Shown piece after piece: positions 12,701 to 24,424 of a DNA stretch of 64,000 nucleotides. The stretch covers positions 95,909,213 to 95,973,212 of the forward strand of contig NC_135373.1 in assembly GCF_049243985.1 (NCBI RefSeq), in the 5' to 3' direction. Position numbers and translations under genes: made by a program. The stretch comes from Paroedura picta. Taxonomy: Eukaryota > Chordata > Lepidosauria > Squamata > Gekkonidae. The notes below the pieces were generated by a model, which worked only from the letters and a program-made list of their open reading frames with translations, was not told where the DNA came from and ran no database searches. How positions within the stretch are numbered: the stretch's first letter is position 1; each line of letters starts with the position of its first letter.

Positions 12701-15700
12701 TGGCCAGCTGTTTGGGATTAGGGACGTTTCTTAAGCACTGCTCCTCCTCAGATATGCTGCCCTCTAAAAATCTAGCTGCTGTTTTTCTGTATATTGCATG
12801 TACCTCTGCCTGTGTAATCCTGTAAGCATCACCATCTTTGGTCATTTATATAGCTTACAAAATGCACACCTAAACTATGTCGTTAAAGAACATGGTGACT
12901 AGTCATGGGATGGTGATAGGCCCTAGGGGTGGCCTATGAAGATACCAGGCCAAGGATGTGGGGAGCAAAAGTGAAAGGGGGTCTCTTAGTCAGTGGACTC
13001 CAGGGACTTGAGGGATGGATGGATAACCCTAGCAAGGCCATTAAAAACATTCTGTATGGGTTTTTGTTTTAAGACTGGATTTTAATGTATAACTTTTTAA
13101 TGTTTGTATTTGATGTTATTTTGTAGATCTCCCCAGGATAGTTCCCTGAGAGAGATGGCATAAACATTCCAGAAATAAGTAAAACAAGCATAATATAACA
13201 GTATATTCTGAATAGAATTCCTACTTTGAATTTTGATGTAAGGCATGAGAATAGCCATACCCTTTCCTTGTTTTTGACCCAGTGACTAATTCTAGGAGGC
13301 ACAAAGTATAATCTTCTCTGGGCTGTACTGCCTTGGAGAGAATCAATATTTTGGGAGCAGGGGCACATGGGAAATGATGACAGAAGTCTGCTTCCAGACA
13401 CTCAGGTTTGCAGTATGCCCCACAAGAATGCTGTTTTCCTTTTATATGCAGTCTAATAAGAAGGATGTATTTTTAACTTTCCTAAATGCTGGATAGGCAA
13501 TAATATAGCTAAAGAGGAAAGAACTGAGATCCAGGGCTGAAGCTGCACAAAAGACAAAATATAATATATTTTTCTTGGACACTGATCAAAGCATTCAGTT
13601 TCTGGCCTGCTTGGATCAGTGTGAAATATCTAGCAGCTCTTCCATGACCCATTTTGTTTGACAGGTGCTGCTAAGCCACCCAGTCTAGTAACTGCACCTG
13701 ACCTAAGATACAGATGGAGTCTAGACGTACTTACCCTTCATGGGTTCCATGTCCTAGTTCAGTTCCTCTCAGCATTCTGTCTCGCAGGCAACAAACAGCA
13801 AATGAGACGGACATGGTCACAATGATCACTCCACTGATGAGAGAGGCTATAATGGCCACTCGGAAGCCTTTGTCCAGCGGCTTTGGGATCACTAGGCAAT
13901 AAAAACAGTGGGCCTATTAATGCTGCTGACGAAGTGGACCTCTGGCCCACTGGAATGAAATTTAAGGTGTTGCAAGTCTGTTTTTGCATTTTTATTGCAT
14001 AAAGACTCCTTTCTTATTATTACCTAAAAGTCTTATGGATCTTAGAGCTGACCTCTTCATTTTGAATGACAAGTGTTGGGTGCTGGTTAATTGGAGAGAG
14101 AACATTCACGGGCCTTAAAAGAAAATGGTTTGAAGTGGTTTGCCTTCAAAGCCCCAAGAGTTCAGGTAAGCTTTGAACTGTGCTTACCTTCGCAGACTGG
14201 TGGAGGATGACTCCAGTAAGAGGTGCGTCCTTTCAGCAAGCAAGTCAGCTTTCCATTGCCCACAAGCTGATATCCTTCTCTGCACCAGTAGATGACAACT
14301 GAGCCCGGTGAGCTGCCAGAACCCTCATCAATATACACGAATCCATGACTTGGAGGATGGAGAGCTGCACATCGAGCTATGATAAAGTACAGTGGGAATA
14401 CATTGATTTTAATGAGAAGCACAAATCTATTGATTAGAGACACTGGAAATGCTGGTCTTACGAAGTCCTGCAGAATCACTTTGGACAGGCTAGTGTCAGA
14501 AGAGTCTTAGTGTGTATGCGAGCTTCTGCCGATTCGGAGTTTCAGGGTGGGTTTTTAATTTTAATTTTTTATTTTATTATTTATTTATTATATTTATATA
14601 CCGCCCTCCCCCGGGGGCTCAGGGCAGTTTACATAATAACATAAGAACAATACATGGAACAGTCTATAAAACATTTGAATAACCGTGCAATAATAACTGA
14701 TAATTGTAAACATATAACGGTATAGTATAACCAATAAACAATACAACAATGCAACAATACAAACAGGTCCAGAGTATATACGTGGTGTTCTGAGGGGGGG
14801 GGGGAGCAGGGTCCCTTGGTTGCTGTTGGTTATGTCTGGTCTCAACCAAATGCCTGGGGGAAGAGCTCCTCCTTGCAGGCCCTGCAGAACTGTTTAAGCT
14901 CCGTCAGGGCCCTGATCTCCTCCGGGAGCTCGTTCCACCGGGTGGGGGCCATTTATTTCTTTTTACATTTACCTGGGCACGTATACAGAAAGTAGTACTT
15001 GGAAAAGGAGGTAGTATGTGGACTGTGGGTCCCCAGTGCAGACGTCATCTTCTACACTCTTATACCCTGGATCTGTAACACAGAGGAGTGACTGGGTTGC
15101 TAGCTTTCACTTGGGCTTTGGAGATCCCCTGGGATTGCAATTGATTTCCAAACTATAGAGATTGCTTTCCCCATAGATTCTATGGCCTTATGCCTTACCC
15201 TCTTCCATTGGCAACCCTATTGGGGATTAGCGAAAACAAAAGATATAGATAGCTTGTGCCTCCAATGGCCTCTCCAGTCTCATTTTTTTAAATTAAGGAA
15301 AGGCATCTTTGACTTCCTAGCAAATAGCTGTTTATGCATTGGTGCAACTATTGTCTCTTCTGATGCGTGAGCGTCCCTGGGGGGACTCCTATGACAAAGT
15401 CAGAAATATTATGAACATCAGACAAAAAGAAATCTTCCTTTAATCAGATAGGTAGATTTTTCTCATTGAAGTGTGAGCATGGTACTGTTGCAGATTAAAA
15501 TTTTAAATCTAGTTTAGGATGTTTTGCTAGAATAGACAAGATGGCTTGCTTTTAAATTATTTTGTGGATCTACAAACAAGCAATTTTCCCATTTCACCCT
15601 TGAAGGATTACTTATGAATCAGTGGCTTTATGCCTAGAAGAAATCCCACAACAAAGGGAACAAAGTTTCCAACAGTTATATTTTGGCACGCACAAAGCTG

Positions 15701-17879
15701 TCTTACGTTATATTTATAAGATAAAACTATTTAGATAGTTTAATAAAATAAATTAAGGGGCATTTAATTTTGTGTAAAATAGCCATGCCTGTAGAACCTC
15801 AAATCTTTCAAAATCTGGTCTGCAATGTGATCGTCTTACCCTTTCTGAAAAGGTAAAGTAAGAATTTTATAAATTGCATTTTTGTTTTATAAATATAGTC
15901 TAGGTAGCAGGAAGGATGACATTGAACTTTTATTTATAAATCTTGTTTACATACTCTAGCATTTTCTGTAAAATTGTGATTCTTGTTTATTGTGTTCAAG
16001 AATATTTAAATAAAGTTCTTAAAAGACAACATTGAGTAAACCTTGGCTGTGTTAAAAGGTCTCTACCAAAACCTGGAATAAACAAACTTCTGGCCTCTTT
16101 TCAGGTGGAAGACTGGTGCTACTGAAGAGAGTGCTACTGAATGGTCACTGAAGAGACTGATCGTTCTCCATGCAGCCTTGCAGTTTAGTGGTTAATACTT
16201 TAAGACTGTCAAAGAGACTCATGGTTTCCATGTGCTTCCCCCCCTCCCCAAGCAGGATAATACTCCTTAACAGAACAGTGCTTATAAGAGGGTTAGCAAA
16301 TTCCTTTAGATTACCAACCCTGCTTTTTGTGCCAGGAAGACAGACTAAAAGTGGTATATAAGACAGGGGGGCGACAAGTGAAATTCAGTACGTCCTCAAG
16401 GACCTTACATGGTCCATGCCCTGGGTATTTGAGGGACCACCTCTCTGAATACGTTCCCCAGAGAATACTTTGTCCTTGTACTACCCAACTAGCTAAGGAT
16501 AAAGAAATATGCCTGGCCTCAACTAGAGCCAGCGTCTTTTTGTTCCTGGTTCCTGCCTGGAGGAATGAGCTCACCAAGGAGGTCAGAGCCCCATCAGAGC
16601 TTGGCAGGGCCTGCAAGATAGAGCTTATGGTTGAGGCCCATTAGAAAGTTGAAAAGTCATCTCACATCAATAAATCAGGCCTCCCCCCTGTCCTGTCCCC
16701 CCAACTCCTACCTCCTAGTGACACCTATGCTGGCAAAATTACTACCTATGCAATTACTGTAATCAACTACTGGTTCTGACAGCTGTTTAGTTTTATTGCT
16801 TTAGAAGAAGAATTGGTTCTTATATGCCACTTTTCTCCATCAGAAGGAGACTCAAAGCAGCTTACAATCACCTTCCCTCTCCTCTCCCCACAATAGACAC
16901 TCTATGAGGTGGGTGAGGCGGAGAGAGCCCTGATATTACTGCTTGGTCAGAATAGCTTTATCAATGCTGTGATGAGCCCAAAGTCACCCAGCTGGTTGCA
17001 TGTGGGGGAGCGCGGAATCAAACCCAGCTTGCCAGATTAGAAGTCTGCACTCCTAACCACTGCACCAAGCTGGCCATTAATTTTTATGGATATTGGTTTG
17101 TTGACAATCCAAATTTTATTGGTTTATCCCTGATACATGAGCCTCTTGTGGCTCAGGGTGCTAAGGCAGCTGACATATTGTCTGAAGCTCTGCCCATGAG
17201 GCTGGGAGTTCAGTCCCAGCAGCCAGCTCAAGGTTGACTCAGCCTTCCATCCTTCCGAGGTCAGTAAAATGAGTATCCAGCTTGCTGGGGGGTAAACGGT
17301 AATGACTGGGGAAGGCACTGGCAAACCACCCCGTATTGAGTGCCATGAGAACGCTAGAGGGCATCACCCCAAGGGTCAGACATGACTCTGTGGTTGCACA
17401 GGGGATACCTTTACCTTTACCCCTGATCCAGATTGAGACTATTGTTCACTACCCCAAGAGAGCTAGTCTGAGAGGGGCAATATACAAATTGATATAATAA
17501 ATAAACAAAGGGTACTACAAATTATTTCTGCCAACATTTTTCCAAATCCATGTTTGTTGATACAATACCAGTGGGAGACACTCAGCAGTTGCTGGAAGGG
17601 CACATTATTTCTATTGCAGAAGCAGATTAATCCCTGAACATGCTGATCCAAGACTAGCTGGGGGGAAATAACTGAAAACTGCTGGGAAGGTATTTCCAAT
17701 GAAAATTGGTGAGCAGGAGAAATGTTCCAGCCAATCCGTTCTCCTTTCCATGTGCTTTGCATTGTTTGTATTTGCTTTACTGAAGGCTTTTGGAATCACC
17801 AGCTTTTCTCTGTGTATCCCTTCCCAGGCTTCTTACACACAGAAGTGTACTCTGCCTTGATGCCCCAATCAGGAGGGTT

Positions 17880-17975
<96 letters not shown>

Positions 17976-19289
17976 TTGCTGTGCAGTTTCCCTAACCTGA
18001 TTTGCTACAATCTTTTCAGACAAATTTCATCCAAAGTGAGGATGGGAAAATGCAGGTCTCACTTTTGCAGGCCTCACCGTTCTTAATAACTCTGCCATTT
18101 TTGTCACCCCCCCCCCCCAAAATGCCACCACTTTTTGAACTGCTTTTACAATTGAAAATTTACTGACTGCTATAGCATTGCAACAATTCAATACTATGAT
18201 CTACTAGTTCCTCTGAATTTTTAGCTTTCTAAAAAATAAAAAAAGCTCTTGGTTCTTTTCACTGCAAATATATAAGGGAAAAGTCATTGGGGAGTTTTCC
18301 ATTCTATTACCACAATGACAAGCGCTGAAGTCATTTTTTTAAAGGTGAAAATTCAGGAGAAATAATAGACTCTGGCAAATTATCATCATAATGTTATAAA
18401 GTTATAATGTTTTTAAAATGCGGGAAAGCTCTCTGGTGGCAGGAAGAGGAATGGCGGGTTGGGGGGCTGGAACAAGGAAAATGTGGGGGAAACTGTTGTG
18501 TAGCTACTGCTGGAAGCAGCCTTAGTTCCAGTTATTTACACACACACACACCCTCACACCAATACGTTATCAATCTACCAATATCTCCCTTAGAAGGTAA
18601 ATGCTTCGGGACATGAATGTACAACAAATGCCACCATTAAAAAAAAAGAAAATCCAAATTGTATCTATAAAATATATTGTATTGTCTGTTCTGTTGAGAT
18701 CCCATTTTCAGGTGACAAAGCCATAATATATTTGCAAGCAGATTTACAGGTTTTTAGCCTGTCTATACAAGATCACACTTGAACTTACTGTTAATCATTA
18801 CAATATAATTGCTGCCACCTCCATCAACATTTAGAACCAATAGTTTGGTTTGAAAGTTCATTCCATTTTTGGATGGAGTGTGGGATAATTCAGACCTTTG
18901 ACATCTACTTGATATTTAATGTTAATATGTGATAATGTTAAAATGTGATAATGAATACCTAATCAGAGAGCTAGTATGTGGCCCTTGAGCAATAGCCTTT
19001 TCGGTAGCAGTTCAGTTGCGCAAGATGTGCACTCCCCCTGGGACATGATGGCAAGGGGTGACAGGTGGGCTTTAGCTACAGGCCTGAGGACAGACAGACA
19101 CTAAAGAGTACCTGAAAAGTTGCTCTGCTCAGTGGTCCCATTTGCAGTTTCTCTTAAGGAGGTCCTTATGCTAGCCTCCTCTCCAGGCATGCTGAGTGCA
19201 GATTCAAGAGATTCACCCAAAGCAAATTCGAGGCAACTCCAAGCTAGTAGGCAGAGGGCTGTGTGTTCTCGGGACCTTGGTTTCTTCAT
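9555..19289 (-). CDS. SUSD3-like sushi-domain membrane protein (whole spliced gene)
   Basis: Four exons on the minus strand, at 19289-19112, 14376-14188, 13891-13735 and 9795-9555, join in one frame with phases 1, 1 and 2 to give 254 codons. The protein has a signal peptide, a glycosylatable linker, one sushi/CCP domain with four Cys, a single transmembrane helix and a basic cytoplasmic tail. Human SUSD3 has the same order and about the same length (255 residues as I recall). It also has a similar juxtamembrane run with FKVAVIAS against FRVAIIAS here. The molecular role of SUSD3-type proteins is poorly known, and a cell-surface binding or adhesion role is inference. Human SUSD3 lies on another chromosome (9q), so this may be a paralogue rather than the SUSD3 orthologue. 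No canonical poly(A) signal is visible in the ~500 bases after the stop, so a further 3' exon remains possible. Confidence 0.8.
10638..10912 (-). mobile_element. Sauria-type tRNA SINE, old copy
   Basis: Read on the minus strand it starts with a tRNA-like head (AGCATGGTGTAATGGTTAAGG, then a degenerate B box). It continues through the CTCTCAGCCCCACC region to the AAGAA(C)T tail. Divergence from the other copies suggests that it is old. Confidence 0.8.
11517..11790 (-). mobile_element. tRNA-derived SINE, family B, nearly full length
   Basis: On the minus strand a tRNA-like head (TGGCGCAGAGTGGTAAGGC and GGTTGGGAGTTCGATCCC) leads into the AGCCGGCTCAAGGTTGACTC body and ends in GGGGATACCTTTACCTTTAC. 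AAGTA-containing flanks on both sides look like a short target duplication. Confidence 0.88.
13735..13891 (-). CDS. SUSD3-like exon 3 (transmembrane)
   Basis: The acceptor TTGCCTAG ends at 13892 and the donor GTAAGT starts at 13734. The frame reads VIPKPLDKGFRVAIIASLIS and continues through a ~23-residue hydrophobic helix ending FAVCCLRD, followed by a basic stop-transfer stretch. The juxtamembrane Cys pair and the GF.VA.IAS pattern match the SUSD3 transmembrane region. The exon is 157 bp, enters at phase 1 and exits at phase 2, which agrees with exons 2 and 4. Confidence 0.88.
14188..14376 (-). CDS. SUSD3-like exon 2 (sushi/CCP domain)
   Basis: A 189 bp phase 1-1 exon encodes one complete sushi domain, the usual symmetric arrangement for CCP exons. 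The four Cys and the Trp sit as expected: CAALHPP, YWCREGYQLVGNGKLTC, YWSHPPPVC. The acceptor is TTTATCATAG, ending at 14377, and the donor GTAAGC starts at 14187. CCP domains mediate extracellular protein binding in complement regulators and adhesion proteins. The ligand here is unknown. Confidence 0.93.
14575..14953 (-). mobile_element. L2-clade LINE, 3' end
   Basis: On the minus strand the end of the ORF2 protein is readable (RWNELPEEIRAL, then FCRACKEELFPQAFG). The 3' UTR follows and closes with the CCCTGAGCCCCCGGGGGAGGGCGGTATATAAATA terminus (in pieces) and an AT-rich tail. It is 5' truncated, as is typical for LINE copies. Confidence 0.85.
15055..15200 (-). repeat. ~200 bp dispersed repeat, fragment
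   Basis: Motifs TTGGAGATCCCCTGGGATTG and TTTCCAAACTATAGAG match the family described at 35503-35706 and 39293-39510. Only part is preserved. Confidence 0.55.
16803..17076 (-). mobile_element. Sauria-type tRNA SINE
   Basis: On the minus strand it runs from a tRNA-like head (GCTTGGTGCAGTGGTTAGG with a CAAGCTGGGTTTGATTCC B box) to TATAAGAACCAATTCTTCTTC. It is inserted in the L2 remnant. Confidence 0.9.
17139..17422 (+). mobile_element. tRNA-derived SINE, family B, full length
   Basis: The tRNA-like head GCCTCTTGTGGCTCAGGGTG leads through the shared body to GGGGATACCTTTACCTTTAC. CCCTGAT occurs just before and just after the element, a likely target-site duplication. Confidence 0.9.
17878..17977. 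repeat. (TTTC)n microsatellite
   Basis: About 100 bases of nearly uninterrupted CTTT repeats. It is probably polymorphic. Confidence 0.98.
19112..19289 (-). CDS. SUSD3-like exon 1 (start, signal peptide)
   Basis: The first in-frame ATG is at 19289-19287 with A at -3. It opens MKKPRSREHTALCLLAWSCL, a basic n-region plus hydrophobic core typical of a signal peptide, followed by a Ser/Thr/Glu-rich stretch with two N-glycosylation sequons (NGT, NFS). The donor GTACTC begins at 19111. The exon ends at phase 1, exactly what the sushi exon needs. The assignment rests on signal peptide, phase and position. The linker has no recognised homologue. The 5' UTR and promoter were not located. Confidence 0.72.
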
Positions 19290-20980
19290 GTTACTGTGAC
19301 ATCCTGTAGTTCTCCCAGGAATATCCAAATTATGTGCATGTTTTCCTCTTGTTCACTCAGAAGCAGGGGAGGCAGCAATAAGCTGGATCTTTAGGGCTTT
19401 AGGAGGATTGCTTCCCAGAAACCAGCAGCTTTTCGCCAGATTCTTACTTTTTCTCCTATTTTTTGGCAGTGGTATGTAATATTCATTGATGGTTCTCTTC
19501 CCCCTCTCCACAATGTAGATCTTTGTGTTTAGTGTGCTTCAGCCTCTCCCCCCACCCCCACCCCATTATTCCAGCATTGGCTTGCTGACTAGGTTCCACA
19601 GTTGACAAACCAGGGCTTGTAAAATGAAAGACATCTACACAGAGCCTTTTGGAGACCTCACATAGTATTATAAATGATAAATAGTGTTGGTTCTATTATT
19701 AGAGAAGATTTATTCTAAATTAGTCTCTGTAGGTCAAAAATGTAAAAACTTCAGCATCGCTAACTCTCTCTGAATTGTGGCGGGAGACACACTTGCAGAC
19801 TGTTGTCTCGTGCGTTGTCTTGCTAGAAAAATCAATGATGCAGAGAAGCTCTGCATTATTTGCTTGCAAATGGCCAGGTTGTTATCCTGGGTATTTTGGG
19901 CAGTTTTTACAGCTCCAGGTCATGACAGGCAGGTTTGTCACAGGGCTTTATAGGTGGCTAGAGCCACCAGGTGACAGTGTTTGTTGGTGTCATCAAACTG
20001 GTTCTTGCGTTAGACCTGGGGTATTTGGGGGAATGGCAGGGTGGATCTCCTTGCTGGAGACGATACAATTCTGAAGCAGGGATGGAGAAGAACTATGAGC
20101 AAAATAAATCTGCATTTGCACAGATGGACTTGTACCCACATTAGCCCTGATTCACTGAGGATTCTTGTGTGTGGATTTTTCCTGTAAAAGAGGAGGAAAT
20201 TTCTTTCCAGGGCTTGCCTACTTTAAGAATGTATTCACTACTTTCCAAAACATGGGGAAAGAAGCTGTCTATTTTTGTTTTTTCTCCTTGAATGTGCTTT
20301 TGCTGTTCTGTTTGTGGATGTTTGTGTACCACACATAGTGCATACTTGTAAAAAAAGAGCACAGTTGTTTGTGCCTTAGATTTGCCATCCAAAGCACTCC
20401 AAAATAAGAAATATCTCATAAGACTGTTATCTGTACAAAGTGTGCCAGAACATGGATACAACAACAAAAAAACCCAACAAGCTGCCTTCTTTATTAACTG
20501 GAATGTTATGTTTTGATAGTAAATAAGAGTAAGCATACAAATTTGCTTTCAATGTTGTGGGTTGTTGAACTTGCAGGTTATTAATTGGATGTATGTGTAA
20601 GAGCAAAAAGAAGATGAATGTTGTTATTCAGGCAGGTGGCTGCTCAGCTGACTGTTTTAATGTAAGAACAAAATAGGCAAAAGCCATCATTACACTGGTT
20701 AAACCAAGTGCAAAGTACAAGTAGCAAATCTGATGGAGTCTACAATTACAGGATTTCAGCTTTGACCATAAGATGGAAGGAGAATGTCATTGCTGATGCA
20801 CACTCTAAAACCACCTAAGGTTTGTTAAACCATTTTAAATTGGGTACAGGCACACACACTCTGGCATAAGAAGTTTGACTTTTGGTATTAAAGAAACAAA
20901 AAGGTTAAGAGCAAACACATGCTTCACCCATTGCTCTCCCATCCTGTGCTCTCACAGCTCCACTGGTTCCAGCTTGGAGA
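19290..20980. other. Upstream of SUSD3-like gene, no gene seen
   Basis: No exon, CpG island or repeat is obvious in this stretch. It must contain or adjoin the SUSD3-like promoter, but no clear TATA box or GC-rich core is visible. Confidence 0.5.
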
Positions 20981-22295
20981 CTGACTCAGGTTCAAAGTTT
21001 TTATTCCCATGTTGAAAACCCTTAATGGTCTGGGACCCTTGTATGTTCGGGACTGCCCTTTCCCTATACTCCCCAAAGATCTAGGCGGGTCAGCTCTGTT
21101 GTTTCCATGTGATCTGACAGCAATCAATCATGGGCCAGCATCTAGCCAACATGGGGATCCAAGGCACAGCTTTGAAATGGCTGCAATCTTTTCTCTAAGG
21201 TCAGAGACAGAGGGCAGCACTTGGGGAAAGGGTCTCCCAACAGCAAGTTCTGATGTACGTGTTTCTTTAGGAAGCTATTCAACACTCCAGTTTCTTTGGC
21301 CAGATGTCTAGGGGCCATGGTAGATTAGCTCGAGTGGGCTGAAGTTAAATCTAACTATGATGGAGGTCATGTGGCTGCATAGATATGTTGAAGGTCAGTT
21401 GGTGCGACTTCCATTCCTTCATGGGAGTTTATTTAATACCTTTGACCAAGAGCCTTCAAGATACTAGGCATGATCTTGCATGCCTCTTATCCATAGAGGC
21501 CCATGTCACAGATGTCACTCATCAGGCATTTTACCACTACGCCAGGCTCAACACTTCTGCCTTTCGATGGCTGACCTATCTACAGTGATCTCTGCAATGA
21601 TCACCTCCAGCTTAGAGTTCTATAACTCATTCTGTAGAAGTCTCATTCTATAACTCATTCTATTCTTTCCTTGAAGCTCTTCTGAAAACTCAAATTGGTC
21701 CAGAACTCAGCACCCTGGGTCCTTAGGAGGATTCCACAGAGATCACATATTACACTTGTGTTCTCCCAGCTGCATTCAGTATTGGAGACTGAATCAGGTT
21801 CAAGATTCTGACACATGTTTTAAGCCCTTAATGCTTTGGGACTACCTTTCCCCCTATACCCCCACCAAAAAGGGCATTAAGATCTAGCAATCAAAACCTG
21901 CTCAGGGTCTCTGGCCCCAAGGAGATAAAACTGGCCATGACCAGGATCACGGCCTTTTGGACTGTGGCCGTGACTAATAGGACATGCTACCTGAAGAGAT
22001 CAAGACCCTCCGGGATCTCAAACAATTCTGGATGGCCTGTAAAACAGTGCTGTTCTGCCAGGCCTATGGTTGAGGCCAAAAAAAAATATTTGGGGTTCCC
22101 TGCCAAAAATCCACCCATGGTTAGATAATTCCTCTGAGCACTGTGTAGCCCTCATAGGGACAAAAATTTTAAAGAAGGTGCTTTTAATTCTTTTATTGGT
22201 GTAAGAATGTTTTATCATGATTGACTTAAACTTTGTTGTCAACAGCCCTGAGCCCTCCAGGAAAGGGTGGTATAGAAATAAAATATTTATTTATT
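20980..22295 (+). mobile_element. Old L2-clade LINE remnant
   Basis: Decayed ORF2 pieces can be read on the + strand (LKTLNGLGPLYVRDCPF near 21009, and further pieces to 22128). An L2-like terminus AGCCCTGAGCCCTCCAGGAA, GGGTGGTATAGAAATAAA and ATTTATTTATTT closes it at 22245-22293. There are many stops. A second partial copy, starting near 21770 with the same GAGACTGAATCAGGTTC motif as 20980, suggests two overlapping fragments. Confidence 0.6.
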
Positions 22296-22899
22296 TAGGA
22301 GAGGCTTGTGAGAACCTCTGCTGAAGCAATGAGATCAAAGGGTGGGACATGTGAGGGACTGTACTTTAAAAGCTCATAAGTGCTGTATAAACACGTAATA
22401 GACTGTGAAGGGCTAATTAATGCCTCTTAGAGCCAAAGAGCTTTGAGTGACAGGCTGCTCAGGGAATTTGGTTGGTTAGCATCAGCTGAGCAGAAAGACT
22501 TGGGAACTGGCCACTGAAGAGAAATCAGTTTGAGTGTAGCCGTGACTGTGGAAAGTTTATTTTTGACTGAGGGGAGTTTACTTCTGACATACAACAGTTT
22601 CATACTGACTGAGGACTAGGAAGGTTGGCAAGGAGAAGTGAGTGGATCGGGGAAGACCCCCTTTGAGCCCAGCCCAAACCTAACCGGCCTAGGGCAGGCC
22701 CAGGGAGGGGAAAGGAGTAGAGTCCCTGTGCTCAGGGACGGGTCTGAGGGGAGACAGCCCTTCTCTGCCTGAAATGGTCAGGAGGGAGAGGGAGACAGAA
22801 ACAACAACCACTGCAGCATTTAAAGAAGCTGCTTTTCTAGCACAGAAAAGCACAGGCAGAAAAATCAAAATGAAATCAGCTGTGTGCCTAACACTGTAA
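22296..22899. other. Unassigned, GC-richer stretch
   Basis: The stretch is purine-rich with GGGAGGGGAAAGGAG-like runs near 22700. No open frame or known repeat is recognised. It could be a 5' piece of an unrecognised element. Confidence 0.3.
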
Positions 22900-23085
22900 A
22901 GGTTTAGCCTGATCCCCTCTGATCTCAGGAGCTAAGCAGGGTCAGCCCCACTTAGGTACTTTGATCGAAGGCCACCAACGAAGGCACCGATTGCTGTGCT
23001 GAGGCAGACCAAGCTTTGAATAGCCTGTGGGGTTATGTCATGTCAGCGGCAACCTGATGACACTTTCCACCACCACCTAATGCCA
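22900..23085 (+). mobile_element. 5S rRNA-derived SINE
   Basis: GCCTGATCCCCTCTGATCTC followed by AGCTAAGCAGGGTCAGCC and a TACTTTGAT segment matches the internal promoter half of vertebrate 5S rRNA. The non-5S body then ends in GGCAACCTGATGACACTTTCC. Other copies are at 25405-25600, 33792-34005 and 56643-56755. Confidence 0.88.
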
Positions 23086-23129
23086 CAATCTCTTTTGCGT
23101 TCAAAACACTAACAGTTAAAAACCTGGGC

Positions 23130-23232
23130 CTAGACTGCGCACAATAGATAATGCACTTTCAATGCACTTTAGCAGTAGATTTTCCTGTGCCAAAGCACAT
23201 TGAAAGTGCATTATCCTATGTGAGCAAACTCG
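23130..23232. mobile_element. Short palindromic inverted-repeat element (MITE-like)
   Basis: Two arms containing GATAATGCACTTTCAATGCA (left) and its near-perfect reverse complement (right) flank a ~30 bp centre. The arms extend outwards through TGCGCACA/TGTGAGCA. The structure is that of a nonautonomous DNA transposon. The family is not determined. Confidence 0.7.
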
Positions 23233-23999
23233 GGTCTCTCTCTCTGTTATGTTAAAAAGACTTTGATCTGTCAGCCAGCTCGAAGTGGGGGAGACTAGTT
23301 AAACAACTGGTCAGTTGGCTCCTAATTTTGAGACACACCAAAGTAAATGTGATCTGATGGTTTTTCCTCTTATCACTGTTATCCCATAATAAGCAACCTG
23401 TGTAAGTCCAGGGACCCTTGGCAGCTTGACCTTGGAAATCTCACAGTGAAATTACTTTTATGAATGGATTTAGATAAATCCAGTGAAATCTGTCCTGTTG
23501 GCGCAGACTCAGAAAGTACATCTCCCCTGAGAAAAAGCATCAGGGTGCTCTGTCCAGGTGAAAGGGTGATGCCTAGGCAGTTGGAAGGTCCAGAATTCTG
23601 CCTGATCCTGACCCAGCCCCTTATATAAGCTTGTTTTTGAAAAATCCACACCTCACTTCTTCGCTAGATTTGCTGCCATTGATTTTCTTCAATTTTAATT
23701 GATTTTCTTTCATTTAAACAAATGAAATTGTGACAGACAATTGGTAGGGAGAGTGCATGCCATGGCTGGCTTACAAAAGAGCCCTGTAAGGAGAGTTCGA
23801 GAGGCAGCCTCTGCTTACATCAGGATCATAGAAACTGTCACACATGAGAACACTCAACACTTCAGCATAATTTTTCTGGGCACAGCAGAGTTTGCTGCTT
23901 ATATGCACAATCAATTTTATATAGAACAATTCCAAGAGCAATAGCTTTATTTCTGAAAGGACAGAAACAGGGCAAATCCTATGTATCCCAATAAAATTC

Positions 24000-24145
24000 A
24001 GCCCCCTCCTCCCGGGTAAGGGAATTCAATGAGGATACAACACCAGACAGTCCAAAGCTGCCCTTTCCTCCAGGGAGACTCATCTCTGTAGTCTGGTAGT
24101 GGATTGAAATTCCAGGCATAACCTAGAGGTTGGTAACCCTACCTC
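24000..24145 (+). repeat. ~200 bp dispersed repeat, partial
   Basis: The right part of the family is present, ending CCTAGAGGTTGGTAACCCTA. Confidence 0.65.
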
Positions 24146-24424
24146 AGCAGTCTACTTTGAGGCCACTTGGGTTTCATAAGCAGTAGTGGCATGTGTGCTC
24201 CTAGTACCTGCTGCTGCTAAGCTCAGGACACACCTGAGCCAGCAAAATATGTTGAGCTGGCCCTATTCACAGCTCAGCGTGAGCTGCTCCATACCACTCT
24301 ACAATAAGATAGGCAAGCCAGTTTTGGAGCAGCGGCACTATCTGTTCTATAGAAATGTTCTTGATGTGTTAAACGGTCAGACCACCCCTGAGTTATGGCC
24401 AGATTTCATGGGGGGGGGGGAGGT

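Larger units (their letters stand above)
9796..13734 (-). other. SUSD3-like intron 3
   Basis: This 3.9 kb intron runs between the transmembrane exon and the tail exon. It holds a Sauria-type SINE (10638-10912) and a family B SINE (11517-11790). The rest looks single-copy and non-coding. Open frames at 12577-12845 on both strands have no recognised relative. Confidence 0.7.
16315..17515 (+). mobile_element. Degenerate L2-clade LINE 3' end with nested SINEs
   Basis: The + strand encodes a decayed ORF2 C terminus (GYLRDHLSEYVPQRI, ASTRASVFLFLVPAWRNELT, then RACKIELM). An AT-rich 3' UTR carries a Sauria SINE at 16803-17076 and a family B SINE at 17139-17422. The L2-like terminus GGGGCAATATACAAATTGAT and AATAAATAAA close it at 17475-17515. 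Treating both halves as one element is inference. Confidence 0.65.
14377..19111 (-). other. SUSD3-like intron 1
   Basis: This 4.7 kb intron holds an L2 3' end (14575-14953), part of a 200 bp repeat (15055-15200), a degenerate L2 with two nested SINEs (16315-17515) and a CTTT microsatellite (17878-17977). The remaining sequence at 15200-16300 and 17980-19100 shows no gene. Confidence 0.7.

Noticed and set aside
12577-12845. Overlapping open frames on both strands in SUSD3-like intron 3
   Set aside because: No homology, no convincing splice signals and no signal peptide.
16803-17422. tRNA-like sequences as tRNA genes
   Set aside because: The A and B boxes belong to SINE heads. The acceptor stems do not pair and the copies continue into SINE bodies.
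17722-18086. Open frames with FLS or KKER repeats
   Set aside because: They are translations of the (TTTC)n microsatellite.
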